From NCBI GenBank assembly GCA_030063045.1, contig JAQSEB010000055.1:992001-1056000 (forward strand): a stretch of DNA of 64,000 nucleotides, given 5' to 3'. The first letter of the stretch is position 1. The number at the start of each line of letters is the position of its first letter. The notes beneath the pieces are model-generated. The model was not told the origin of the DNA. It searched no databases and saw nothing but the letters and a program-made list of their open reading frames with translations. The position numbers and the translations under genes are program-made. Below, in pieces: positions 1-14,900 of the stretch. The DNA comes from Pratylenchus scribneri. Lineage: Eukaryota > Nematoda > Chromadorea > Rhabditida > Pratylenchidae.

Positions 1-3000
1 TCATTTTTTTAAAATACCCCCATATTGATTTTTTATGAATTTCTAAAATATGGCCACAAAATTCAATTATGCCTAGGGTGTATTTGACATGTTTTGAGCT
101 AGGATTTGAATTTTTTTAAATTCTTTTATTAGAATCATATTCTACATCAAAAATACAGGGCAGCCATTTTTTATTTTTTTAAAATATTCCTCATATTGAT
201 TTTTTATGAATTTCTAAAGAATGGCCACAAAATTCAATTATGCCTAGGGTGTATTTGACATGTTTTGAGCTAGGATTTGAATTTTTTTAAATTCTTTTAT
301 TAGAATCATATTCTACATCAAAAATACAGGGCAGCCATTTTTTATTTTTTTAAAATATCCTCATATTGATTTTTTATGAATTTCTAAAAAATGGCCACAA
401 AATTCAATTATGCCTAGGGTGTATTTGACATGTTTTGAGCTAGGATTTGAATTTTTTTAAATTCTTTTATTAGAATCATATTCTACATCAAAAATACAGG
501 GCAGCCATTTTTTATTTTTTTAAAATATTCCTCATATTGATTTTTTATGAATTTCTAAAGAATGGCCACAAAATTCAATTATGCCTAGGGTGTATTTGAC
601 ATGTTTTGAGCTAGGATTTGAATTTTTTTAAATTCTTTTATTAGAATCATATTCTACATCAAAAATACAGGGCAGCCATTTTTTATTTTTTTAAAATACC
701 CCCATATTGATTTTTTATGAATTTCTAAAATATGGCCACAAAATTCAATTATGCCTAGGGTGTATTTGACATGTTTTGAGCTAGGATTTGAATTTTTTTA
801 AATTCTTTTATTAGAATCATATTCTCCATCAAAAATACAGGGCAGCCATTTTTTATTTTTTTAAAATACCCCCATATTGATTTTTTATGAATTTCTAAAA
901 TATGGCCACAAAATTCAATTATGCCTAGGGTGTATTTGACATGTTTTGAGCTAGGATTTGAATTTTTTTAAATTCTTTTATTAGAATCATATTCTCCATC
1001 AAAAAATACAGTCCTATTTTTTTCATTTTTTTAAAATACCCCCATATTGATTTTTTATGAATTTCTAAAATATGGCCACAAAATTCAATTATGCCTAGGG
1101 TGTATTTGACATGTTTTGAGCTAGGATTTGAATTTTTTTAAATTCTTTTATTAGAATCATATTCTACATCAAAAATACAGGGCAGCCATTTTTTATTTTT
1201 TTAAAATATCCTCATATTGATTTTTTATGAATTTCTAAAAAATGGCCACAAAATTCAATTATGCCTAGGGTGTATTTGACATGTTTTGAGCTAGGATTTG
1301 AATTTTTTTAAATTCTTTTATTAGAATCATATTCTACATCAAAAATACAGGGCAGCCATTTTTTATTTTTTTAAAATATTCCTCATATTGATTTTTTATG
1401 AATTTCTAAAGAATGGCCACAAAATTCAATTATGCCTAGGGTGTATTTGACATGTTTTGAGCTAGGATTTGAATTTTTTTAAATTCTTTTATTAGAATCA
1501 TATTCTACATCAAAAATACAGGGCAGCCATTTTTTATTTTTTTAAAATACCCTCATATTGATTTTTTATGAATTTCTAAAAAATGGCCACAAAATTCAAT
1601 TATGCCTAGGGTGTATTTGACATGTTTTGAGCTAGGATTTGAATTTTTTTAAATTCTTTTATTAGAATCATATTCTCCATCAAAAAATACAGTCCTATTT
1701 TTTTCATTTTTTTAAAATACCCCCATATTGATTTTTTATGAATTTCTAAAATATGGCCACAAAATTCAATTATGCCTAGGGTGTATTTGACATGTTTTGA
1801 GCTAGGATTTGAATTTTTTTAAATTCTTTTATTAGAATCATATTCTCCATCAAAAAATACAGTCCTATTTTTTTCATTTTTTTAAAATACCCTCATATTG
1901 ATTTTTTATGAATTTCTAAATAATGGCCCCCAAATTCAATTATGCCTGGGGTGTATTTGACATGTTTTGGGCTAGGATTTGAATTTTTTTAAATTCTTTT
2001 GTTAGAATCATATTCTCCATCAAAAAATACAAGCCTATCTTTTTTTAGATTTTTAAAATACCCTCATATTGATTTTTTATGAATTTCTAAAATATGGCCA
2101 CAAAATTCAATTATGCCTAGGGTGTATTTGACATGTTTTGAGCTAGGATTTGAATTTTTTTAAATTCTTTTATTAGAATCATATTCTACATCAAAAATAC
2201 AGGGCAGCCATTTTTTATTTTTTTAAAATACCCCCATATTGATTTTTTATGAATTTCTAAAATATGGCCACAAAATTCAATTATGCCTAGGGTGTATTTG
2301 ACATGTTTTGAGCTAGGATTTGAATTTTTTTAAATTCTTTTATTAGAATCATATTCTCCATCAAAAATACAGGGCAGCCATTTTTTATTTTTTTAAAATA
2401 CCCCCATATTGATTTTTTATGAATTTCTAAAATATGGCCACAAAATTCAATTATGCCTAGGGTGTATTTGACATGTTTTGAGCTAGGATTTGAATTTTTT
2501 TAAATTCTTTTATTAGAATCATATTCTCCATCAAAAAATACAGTCCTATTTTTTTCATTTTTTTAAAATACCCCCATATTGATTTTTTATGAATTTCTAA
2601 AATATGGCCACAAAATTCAATTATGCCTAGGGTGTATTTGACATGTTTTGAGCTAGGATTTGAATTTTTTTAAATTCTTTTATTAGAATCATATTCTACA
2701 TCAAAAATACAGGGCAGCCATTTTTTATTTTTTTAAAATATCCTCATATTGATTTTTTATGAATTTCTAAAAAATGGCCACAAAATTCAATTATGCCTAG
2801 GGTGTATTTGACATGTTTTGAGCTAGGATTTGAATTTTTTTAAATTCTTTTATTAGAATCATATTCTACATCAAAAATACAGGGCAGCCATTTTTTATTT
2901 TTTTAAAATATTCCTCATATTGATTTTTTATGAATTTCTAAAGAATGGCCACAAAATTCAATTATGCCTAGGGTGTATTTGACATGTTTTGAGCTAGGAT

Positions 3001-6000
3001 TTGAATTTTTTTAAATTCTTTTATTAGAATCATATTCTACATCAAAAATACAGGGCAGCCATTTTTTATTTTTTTAAAATACCCTCATATTGATTTTTTA
3101 TGAATTTCTAAAAAATGGCCACAAAATTCAATTATGCCTAGGGTGTATTTGACATGTTTTGAGCTAGGATTTGAATTTTTTTAAATTCTTTTATTAGAAT
3201 CATATTCTCCATCAAAAAATACAGTCCTATTTTTTTCATTTTTTTAAAATACCCCCATATTGATTTTTTATGAATTTCTAAAATATGGCCACAAAATTCA
3301 ATTATGCCTAGGGTGTATTTGACATGTTTTGAGCTAGGATTTGAATTTTTTTAAATTCTTTTATTAGAATCATATTCTCCATCAAAAAATACAGTCCTAT
3401 TTTTTTCATTTTTTTAAAATACCCCCATATTGATTTTTTATGAATTTCTAAAATATGGCCACAAAATTCAATTATGCCTAGGGTGTATTTGACATGTTTT
3501 GAGCTAGGATTTGAATTTTTTTAAATTCTTTTATTAGAATCATATTCTACATCAAAAATACAGGGCAGCCATTTTTTATTTTTTTAAAATACCCTCATAT
3601 TGATTTTTTATGAATTTCTAAAAAATGGCCACAAAATTCAATTATGCCTAGGGTGTATTTGACATGTTTTGAGCTAGGATTTGAATTTTTTTAAATTCTT
3701 TTATTAGAATCATATTCTCCATCAAAAAATACAGTCCTATTTTTTTCATTTTTTTAAAATACCCCCATATTGATTTTTTATGAATTTCTAAAATATGGCC
3801 ACAAAATTCAATTATGCCTAGGGTGTATTTGACATGTTTTGAGCTAGGATTTGAATTTTTTTAAATTCTTTTATTAGAATCATATTCTCCATCAAAAAAT
3901 ACAGTCCTATTTTTTTCATTTTTTTAAAATACCCCCATATTGATTTTTTATGAATTTCTAAAATATGGCCACAAAATTCAATTATGCCTAGGGTGTATTT
4001 GACATGTTTTGAGCTAGGATTTGAATTTTTTTAAATTCTTTTATTAGAATCATATTCTACATCAAAAATACAGGGCAGCCATTTTTTATTTTTTTAAAAT
4101 ATCCTCATATTGATTTTTTATGAATTTCTAAAAAATGGCCACAAAATTCAATTATGCCTAGGGTGTATTTGACATGTTTTGAGCTAGGATTTGAATTTTT
4201 TTAAATTCTTTTGTTAGAATCATATTCTCCATCAAAAAATACAGTCCTATTTTTTTCATTTTTTTAAAATACCCCCATATTGATTTTTTATGAATTTCTA
4301 AAATATGGCCACAAAATTCAATTATGCCTAGGGTGTATTTGACATGTTTTGAGCTAGGATTTGAATTTTTTTAAATTCTTTTATTAGAATCATATTCTAC
4401 ATCAAAAATACAGGGCAGCCATTTTTTATTTTTTTAAAATACCCTCATATTGATTTTTTATGAATTTCTAAAAAATGGCCACAAAATTCAATTATGCCTA
4501 GGGTGTATTTGACATGTTTTGAGCTAGGATTTGAATTTTTTTAAATTCTTTTATTAGAATCATATTCTCCATCAAAAAATACAGTCCTATTTTTTTCATT
4601 TTTTTAAAATACCCCCATATTGATTTTTTATGAATTTCTAAAATATGGCCACAAAATTCAATTATGCCTAGGGTGTATTTGACATGTTTTGAGCTAGGAT
4701 TTGAATTTTTTTAAATTCTTTTATTAGAATCATATTCTCCATCAAAAAATACAGTCCTATTTTTTTCATTTTTTTAAAATACCCCCATATTGATTTTTTA
4801 TGAATTTCTAAAATATGGCCACAAAATTCAATTATGCCTAGGGTGTATTTGACATGTTTTGAGCTAGGATTTGAATTTTTTTAAATTCTTTTATTAGAAT
4901 CATATTCTACATCAAAAATACAGGGCAGCCATTTTTTATTTTTTTAAAATACCCTCATATTGATTTTTTATGAATTTCTAAAAAAATGGCCACAAAATTC
5001 AATTATGCCTAGGGTGTATTTGACATGTTTTGAGCTAGGATTTGAATTTTTTTAAATTCTTTTATTAGAATCATATTCTCCATCAAAAAATACAGTCCTA
5101 TTTTTTTCATTTTTTTAAAATACCCCCATATTGATTTTTTATGAATTTCTAAAATATGGCCACAAAATTCAATTATGCCTAGGGTGTATTTGACATGTTT
5201 TGAGCTAGGATTTGAATTTTTTTAAATTCTTTTATTAGAATCATATTCACCATCAAAAAATACAGTCCTATTTTTTTCATTTTTTTAAAATACCCCCATA
5301 TTGATTTTTTATGAATTTCTAAAATATGGCCACAAAATTCAATTATGCCTAGGGTGTATTTGACATGTTTTGAGCTAGGATTTGAATTTTTTTAAATTCT
5401 TTTATTAGAATCATATTCTACATCAAAAATACAGGGCAGCCATTTTTTATTTTTTTAAAATATCCTCATATTGATTTTTTATGAATTTCTAAAAAATGGC
5501 CACAAAATTCAATTATGCCTAGGGTGTATTTGACATGTTTTGAGCTAGGATTTGAATTTTTTTAAATTCTTTTGTTAGAATCATATTCTCCATCAAAAAA
5601 TACAGTCCTATTTTTTTCATTTTTTTAAAATACCCCCATATTGATTTTTTATGAATTTCTAAAATATGGCCACAAAATTCAATTATGCCTAGGGTGTATT
5701 TGACATGTTTTGAGCTAGGATTTGTATTTTTTTAAATTCTTTTATTAGAATCATATTCTCCATCAAAAAATACAGTCCTATTTTTTTCATTTTTTTAAAA
5801 TACCCCCATATTGATTTTTTATGAATTTCTAAAATATGGCCACAAAATTCAATTATGCCTAGGGTGTATTTGACATGTTTTGAGCTAGGATTTGAATTTT
5901 TTAAAATTCTTTTATTAGAATCTTATTCTACATCAAAAATACAGGGCAGCCATTTTTTATTTTTTTAAAATACCCTCATATTGATTTTTTATGAATTTCT

Positions 6001-9000
6001 AAAAAATGGCCACAAAATTCAATTATGCCTAGGGTGTATTTGACATGTTTTGAGCTAGGATTTGAATTTTTTTAAATTCTTTTGTTAGAATCATATTCTC
6101 CATCAAAAAATACAGTCCTATTTTTTTCATTTTTTTAAAATACCCCCATATTGATTTTTTATGAATTTCTAAAGAATGGCCACAAAATTCAATTATGCCT
6201 AGGGTGTATTTGACATATTTTGAGCTAGGATTTGAATTTTTTTAAATTCTTTTATTAGAATCATATTCTCCATCAAAAAATACAGTCCTATTTTTTTCAT
6301 TTTTTTAAAATACCCCCATATTGATTTTTTATGAATTTCTAAAGAATGGCCACAAAATTCAATTATGCCTAGGGTGTATTTGACATGTTTTGAGCTAGGA
6401 TTTGAATTTTTTTAAATTCTTTTATTAGAATCATATTCTCCATCAAAAAATACAGTCCTATTTTTTTCATTTTTTTAAAATACCCCCATATTGATTTTTT
6501 ATGAATTTCTAAAATATGGCCACAAAATTCAATTATGCCTAGGGTGTATTTGACATGTTTTGAGCTAGGATTTGAATTTTTTTAAATTCTTTTATTAGAA
6601 TCATATTCTACATCCAAAATACAGGGCAGCCATTTTTTATTTTTTTAAAATATCCTCATATTGATTTTTTATGAATTTCTAAAATATGGCCACAAAATTC
6701 AATTATGCCTAGGGTGTATTTGACATGTTTTGAGCTAGGATTTGAATTTTTTTAAATTCTTTTATTAGAATCATATTCTACATCAAAAATACAGGGCAGC
6801 CATTTTTTATTTTTTTAAAATACCCCCATATTGATTTTTTATGAATTTCTAAAATATGGCCACAAAATTCAATTATGCCTAGGGTGTATTTGACATGTTT
6901 TGAGCTAGGATTTGAATTTTTTTAAATTCTTTTATTAGAATCATATTCTCCATCAAAAATACAGGGCAGCCATTTTTTATTTTTTTAAAATACCCCCATA
7001 TTGATTTTTTATGAATTTCTAAAATATGGCCACAAAATTCAATTATGCCTAGGGTGTATTTGACATGTTTTGAGCTAGGATTTGAATTTTTTTAAATTCT
7101 TTTATTAGAATCATATTCTCCATCAAAAAATACAGTCCTATTTTTTTCATTTTTTTAAAATACCCCCATATTGATTTTTTATGAATTTCTAAAGAATGGC
7201 CACAAAATTCAATTATGCCTAGGGTGTATTTGACATGTTTTGAGCTAGGATTTGAATTTTTTTAAATTCTTTTATTAGAATCATATTCTCCATCAAAAAA
7301 TACAGTCCTATTTTTTTCATTTTTTTAAAATACCCCCATATTGATTTTTTATGAATTTCTAAAATATGGCCACAAAATTCAATTATGCCTAGGGTGTATT
7401 TGACATGTTTTGAGCTAGGATTTGAATTTTTTTAAATTCTTTTATTAGAATCATATTCTACATCAAAAATACAGGGCAGCCATTTTTTATTTTTTTAAAA
7501 TATCCTCATATTGATTTTTTATGAATTTCTAAAAAATGGCCACAAAATTCAATTATGCCTAGGGTGTATTTGACATGTTTTGAGCTAGGATTTGAATTTT
7601 TTTAAATTCTTTTGTTAGAATCATATTCTACATCAAAAAATACAGTCCTATATTTTTTATTTTATTAATATACCCTCATACTGATTTTTTATGAATTTCT
7701 AAAAAATGGCCACAAAATTCAATTATGCCTAGGGTGTATTTGACATGTTTTGAGCTAGGATTTGAATTTTTTAAAATTCTTTTATTAGAATCTTATTCTA
7801 CATCAAAAATACAGGGCAGCCATTTTTTATTTTTTTAAAATACCCTCATATTGATTTTTTATGAATTTCTAAAAAATGGCCACAAAATTCAATTATGCCT
7901 AGGGTGTATTTGACATGTTTTGAGCTAGGATTTGAATTTTTTTAAATTCTTTTGTTAGAATCATATTCTCCATCAAAAAATACAGTCCTATTTTTTTCAT
8001 TTTTTTAAAATACCCCCATATTGATTTTTTATGAATTTCTAAAGAATGGCCACAAAATTCAATTATGCCTAGGGTGTATTTGACATATTTTGAGCTAGGA
8101 TTTGAATTTTTTTAAATTCTTTTATTAGAATCATATTCTCCATCAAAAAATACAGTCCTATTTTTTTCATTTTTTTAAAATACCCCCATATTGATTTTTT
8201 ATGAATTTCTAAAGAATGGCCACAAAATTCAATTATGCCTAGGGTGTATTTGACATGTTTTGAGCTAGGATTTGAATTTTTTTAAATTCTTTTATTAGAA
8301 TCATATTCTCCATCAAAAAATACAGTCCTATTTTTTTCATTTTTTTAAAATACCCCCATATTGATTTTTTATGAATTTCTAAAATATGGCCACAAAATTC
8401 AATTATGCCTAGGGTGTATTTGACATGTTTTGAGCTAGGATTTGAATTTTTTTAAATTCTTTTATTAGAATCATATTCTACATCCAAAATACAGGGCAGC
8501 CATTTTTTATTTTTTTAAAATATCCTCATATTGATTTTTTATGAATTTCTAAAATATGGCCACAAAATTCAATTATGCCTAGGGTGTATTTGACATGTTT
8601 TGAGCTAGGATTTGAATTTTTTTAAATTCTTTTATTAGAATCATATTCTACATCAAAAATACAGGGCAGCCATTTTTTATTTTTTTAAAATACCCCCATA
8701 TTGATTTTTTATGAATTTCTAAAATATGGCCACAAAATTCAATTATGCCTAGGGTGTATTTGACATGTTTTGAGCTAGGATTTGAATTTTTTTAAATTCT
8801 TTTATTAGAATCATATTCTCCATCAAAAATACAGGGCAGCCATTTTTTATTTTTTTAAAATACCCCCATATTGATTTTTTATGAATTTCTAAAATATGGC
8901 CACAAAATTCAATTATGCCTAGGGTGTATTTGACATGTTTTGAGCTAGGATTTGAATTTTTTTAAATTCTTTTATTAGAATCATATTCTCCATCAAAAAA

Positions 9001-11900
9001 TACAGTCCTATTTTTTTCATTTTTTTAAAATACCCCCATATTGATTTTTTATGAATTTCTAAAGAATGGCCACAAAATTCAATTATGCCTAGGGTGTATT
9101 TGACATGTTTTGAGCTAGGATTTGAATTTTTTTAAATTCTTTTATTAGAATCATATTCTCCATCAAAAAATACAGTCCTATTTTTTTCATTTTTTTAAAA
9201 TACCCCCATATTGATTTTTTATGAATTTCTAAAATATGGCCACAAAATTCAATTATGCCTAGGGTGTATTTGACATGTTTTGAGCTAGGATTTGAATTTT
9301 TTTAAATTCTTTTATTAGAATCATATTCTACATCAAAAATACAGGGCAGCCATTTTTTATTTTTTTAAAATATCCTCATATTGATTTTTTATGAATTTCT
9401 AAAAAATGGCCACAAAATTCAATTATGCCTAGGGTGTATTTGACATGTTTTGAGCTAGGATTTGAATTTTTTAAAATTCTTTTATTAGAATCTTATTCTA
9501 CATCAAAAATACAGGGCAGCCATTTTTTATTTTTTTAAAATACCCTCATATTGATTTTTTATGAATTTCTAAAATATGGCCACAAAATTCAATTATGCCT
9601 AGGGTGTATTTGACATGTTTTGAGCTAGGATTTGAATTTTTTTAAATTCTTTTGTTAGAATCATATTCTCCATCAAAAAATACAGTCCTATTTTTTTCAT
9701 TTTTTTAAAATACCCCTATATTGATTTTTTATGAATTTCTAAAGAATGGCCACAAAATTCAATTATGCCTAGGGTGTATTTGACATGTTTTGAGCTAGGA
9801 TTTGAATTTTTTTAAATTCTTTTATTAGAATCATATTCTCCATCAAAAAATACAGTCCTATTTTTTTCATTTTTTTAAAATACCCCCATATTGATTTTTT
9901 ATGAATTTCTAAAGAATGGCCACAAAATTCAATTATGCCTAGGGTGTATTTGACATGTTTTGAGCTAGGATTTGAATTTTTTTAAATTCTTTTATTAGAA
10001 TCATATTCTCCATCAAAAAATACAGTCCTATTTTTTTCATTTTTTTAAAATACCCCCATATTGATTTTTTATGAATTTCTAAAATATGGCCACAAAATTC
10101 AATTATGCCTAGGGTGTATTTGACATGTTTTGAGCTAGGATTTGAATTTTTTTAAATTCTTTTATTAGAATCATATTCTCCATCAAAAAATACAGTCATA
10201 TTTTTTTCATTTTTTTAAAATACCCCCATATTGATTTTTTATGAATTTCTAAAGAATGGCCACAAAATTCAATTATGCCTAGGGTGTATTTGACATGTTT
10301 TGAGCTAGGATTTTAATTTTTTTAAATTCTTTTATTAGAATCATATTCTCCATCAAAAAATACAGTCCTATTTTTTTCATTTTTTTAAAATACCCCCATA
10401 TTGATTTTTTATGAATTTCTAAAATATGGCCACAAAATTCAATTATGCCTAGGGTGTATTTGAAATGTTTTGAGCTAGGATTTGAATTTTTTTAAATTCT
10501 TTTATTAGAATCATATTCTCCATCAAAAATACAGGGCAGCCATTTTTTATTTTTTTAAAATACCCCCATATTGATTTTTTATGAATTTCTAAAATATGGC
10601 CACAAAATTCAATTATGCCTAGGGTGTATTTGACATGTTTTGAGCTAGGATTTGAATTTTTTTAAATTCTTTTATTAGAATCATATTCTCCATCAAAAAA
10701 TACAGTCCTATTTTTTTCATTTTTTTAAAATACCCCCATATTGATTTTTTATGAATTTCTAAAATATGGCCACAAAATTCAATTATGCCTAGGGTGTATT
10801 TGACATGTTTTGAGCTAGGATTTGAATTTTTTTAAATTCTTTTATTAGAATCATATTCTCCATCAAAAAATACAGTCCTATTTTTTTCATTTTTTTAAAA
10901 TACCCCCATATTGATTTTTTATGAATTTCTAAAATATGGCCACAAAATTCAATTATGCCTAGGGTGTATTTGACATGTTTTGAGCTAGGATTTGAATTTT
11001 TTTAAATTCTTTTATTAGAATCATATTCTACATCAAAAATACAGGGCAGCCATTTTTTATTTTTTTAAAATATCCTCATATTGATTTTTTATGAATTTCT
11101 AAAATATGGCCACAAAATTCAATTATGCCTAGGGTGTATTTGACATGTTTTGAGCTAGGATTTGAATTTTTTTAAATTCTTTTATTAGAATCATATTCTA
11201 CATCAAAAATACAGGGCAGCCATTTTTTATTTTTTTAAAATACCCCCATATTGATTTTTTATGAATTTCTAAAATATGGCCACAAAATTCAATTATGCCT
11301 AGGGTGTATTTGACATGTTTTGAGCTAGGATTTGAATTTTTTTAAATTCTTTTATTAGAATCATATTCTCCATCAAAAAATACAGTCATATTTTTTTCAT
11401 TTTTTTAAAATACCCCCATATTGATTTTTTATGAATTTCTAAAGAATGGCCACAAAATTCAATTATGCCTAGGGTGTATTTGACATGTTTTGAGCTAGGA
11501 TTTGAATTTTTTTAAATTCTTTTATTAGAATCATATTCTCCATCAAAAAATACAGTCCTATTTTTTTCATTTTTTTAAAATACCCCCATATTGATTTTTT
11601 ATGAATTTCTAAAGAATGGCCACAAAATTCAATTATGCCTAGGGTGTATTTGACATGTTTTGAGCTAGGATTTGAATTTTTTTAAATTCTTTTATTAGAA
11701 TCATATTCTCCATCAAAAAATACAGTCCTATTTTTTTCATTTTTTTAAAATACCCCCATATTGATTTTTTATGAATTTCTAAAATATGGCCACAAAATTC
11801 AATTATGCCTAGGGTGTATTTGACATGTTTTGAGCTAGGATTTGAATTTTTTTAAATTCTTTTATTAGAATCATATTCTCCATCAAAAAATACAGAACTA
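1..11900. repeat. Satellite array, left subfamily 1 (170-171 bp monomer)
   Basis: This is a head-to-tail array of an AT-rich monomer. The conserved GCCTAGGG core recurs at 71, 242, 412 and 583, giving 170-171 bp spacing. The subfamily is recognised by GTGTATTTGAC after the core and by GAGCTAGG. Monomers come in two interspersed forms, one carrying CAGGGCAGCCATTTT and one carrying CAGTCCTATTTTTTTC. Many neighbours are nearly identical, which points to recent homogenisation. No open reading frame of note is present. The array runs off the left edge of the window, so its full length is unknown. The monomer length is close to one nucleosome repeat and to the length of primate alpha satellite, but the sequence is not alpha satellite. 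Confidence 0.97.
5891..9460. repeat. 1,870-bp (11-monomer) higher-order duplication
   Basis: Rare monomer variants recur at a fixed offset. TTAAAATTCTTTTATTAG with TCTTATTC occurs at 5891 and 7761, the GTTAGAA variant follows at 6061 and 7931, and GACATATTTTGAGC occurs at 6211 and 8081. All are exactly 1,870 bp apart, which is 11 monomers of 170 bp. A third marker copy lies at 9461, 1,700 bp further on, so that interval lost a monomer or had a different origin. This is a block duplication, as expected from unequal crossing over in a satellite. Confidence 0.85.
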
Positions 11901-14900
11901 TCTTTTTTAGATTTTTAAAATACCCTCATACTGATTTTTTATAAATTTCTAAAAAATGGCCCCCAAATTCAATTATGCCTAGGGTATATTTGACATTTTT
12001 TGGGCCGAAATTTGAATTTTTTTAAAATACCCCCATATTGATTTTTTATGAATTTCTAAAATATGGCCACAAAATTCAATTATGCCTAGGGTGTATTTGA
12101 CATGTTTTGAGCTAGGATTTGAATTTTTCAAAATTCTTTTGTTAGATTCATATTCTCCATCAAAAAATACAGAACTATCTTTTTTAGATTTTTAAAATAC
12201 CCTCATACTGATTTTTTATAAATTTCTAAAAAATGGCCCCCAAATTCAATTATGCCTAGGGTATATTTGACATTTTTTGGGCCGAAATTTGAATTTTTTT
12301 AAATTCTTTTGTTAGAATCATATTCTCCATCAAAAAATACAAGCCTATCTTTTTTTAGATTTTTAAAATATCCTCATATTGATTTTTTATGAATTTCTAA
12401 AAAATGGCCACAAAATTCAGTTATGCCTAGGGTATATTTGACATGTTTTGGGCTAGGATTTGAATTTTTTTAAATTCTTTTTTTAGAATCATATTCTCCA
12501 TCAAAAAATACAGTCCTATTTTTTTTATTTTGTTAATATACATTCATATTGATTTTTTATGAATTTCTAAAAAATGGCCACAAAATTCAATTATGCCTAG
12601 GGTATATTTGACATGTTTTGGGCTAGGATTTGAATTTTTCAAAATTCTTTTGTTAGATTCATATTCTCCATCAAAAAATACAGAACTATCTTTTTTAGAT
12701 TTTTAAAATACCCTCATACTGATTTTTTATAAATTTCTAAAAAATGGCCCCCAAATTCAATTATGCCTAGGGTATATTTGACATTTTTTGGGCCGAAATT
12801 TGAATTTTTTTAAATTCTTTTGTTAGAATCATATTCTCCATCAAAAAATACAAGCCTATCTTTTTTTAGATTTTTAAAATATCCTCATATTGATTTTTTA
12901 TGAATTTCTAAAAAATGGCCACAAAATTCAGTTATGCCTAGGGTATATTTGACATGTTTTGGGCTAGGATTTGAATTTTTTTAAATTCTTTTTTTAGAAT
13001 CATATTCTCCATCAAAAAATACAGTCCTATTTTTTTTATTTTGTTAATATACATTCATATTGATTTTTTATGAATTTCTAAAAAATGGCCACAAAATTCA
13101 ATTATGCCTAGGGTATATTTGACATGTTTTGGGCTAGGATTTGAATTTTTTTAAATTCTTTTATTAGAATCATATTCTCCATCAAAAAATACAGTCCTAT
13201 TTTTTTTATTTTGTTAATATACATTCATATTGATTTTTTATGAATTTCTAAAGAATGGCCACAAAATTCAATTATGCCTAGGGTATATTTGACATGTTTT
13301 GGGCTAGGATTTGAATTTTTTTAAATTCTTTTGTTAGATTCATATTCTCCATCAAAAAATACAGAACTATCTTTTTTAGATTTTTAAAATACCCTCATAC
13401 TGATTTTTTATGAATTTCTAAAGAATGGCCACAAAATTCAATTATGCCTAGGGTATATTTGACATGTTTTGGGCTAGGATTTGAATTTTTTTAAATTCTT
13501 TTGTTAGATTCATATTCTCCATCAAAAAATACAGAACTATCTTTTTTAGATTTTTAAAATACCCTCATACTGATTTTTTATAAATTTCTAAAAAATGGCC
13601 ACAAAATTCAATTATGCCTAGGGTATATTTGACATTTTTTGGGCCGAAATTTGAATTTTTTTTAAATTCTTTTGTTAGAATCATATTCTCCATCAAAAAA
13701 TACAGTCCTATTTTTTTTATTTTGTTAATATACATTCATATTGATTTTTTATAAATTTCTAAAGAATGGCCACAAAATTCAATTATGCCTAGGGTATATT
13801 TGACATGTTTTGGGCTAGGATTTGAATTTTTTTAAATTCTTTTGTTAGATTCATATTCTCCATCAAAAAATACAAGCCTATCTTTTTTTAGATTTTTAAA
13901 ATATCCTCATATTGATTTTTTATGAATTTCTAAAAAATGGCCACAAAATTCAGTTATGCCTAGGGTATATTTGACATGTTTTGGGCTAGGATTTGAATTT
14001 TTTTAAATTCTTTTTTTAGAATCATATTCTCCATCAAAAAATACAGTCCTATTTTTTTTATTTTGTTAATATACATTCATATTGATTTTTTATGAATTTC
14101 TAAAAAATGGCCACAAAATTCAATTATGCCTAGGGTATATTTGACATGTTTTGGGCTAGGATTTGAATTTTTTTAAATTCTTTTGTTAGATTCATATTCT
14201 CCATCAAAAAATACAGAACTATCTTTTTTAGATTTTTAAAATACCCTCATACTGATTTTTTATAAATTTCTAAAAAATGGCCACAAAATTCAATTATGCC
14301 TAGGGTATATTTGACATGTTTTGGGCTAGGATTTGAATTTTTTTAAATTCTTTTTTTAGAATCATATTCTCCATCAAAAAATACAGAACTATCTTTTTTT
14401 AGATTTTTAAAATACCCTCATACTGATTTTTTATGAATTTCTAAAAAATGGCCACAAAATTCAATTATGCCTAGGGTATATTTGACATGTTTTGGGCTAG
14501 GATTTGAATTTTTTTAAATTCTTTTGTTAGATTCATATTCTCCATCAAAAAATACAAGCCTATCTTTTTTTAGATTTTTAAAATACCCTCATACTGATTT
14601 TTTATGAATTTCTAAAAAATGGCCACAAAATTCAATTATGCCTAGGGTATATTTGACATGTTTTGGGCTAGGATTTGAATTTTTCAAAATTCTTTTGTTA
14701 GATTCATATTCTCCATCAAAAAATACAGAACAATCTTTTTTAGATTTTTAAAATACCCTCATACTGATTTTTTATGAATTTCTAAAAAATGGCCATAAAA
14801 TTCAATTATGCCTAGGGTATATTTGACATGTTTTGGGCTAGGATTTGAATTTTTCAAAATTCTTTTGTTAGATTCATATTCTCCATCAAAAAATACAGAA

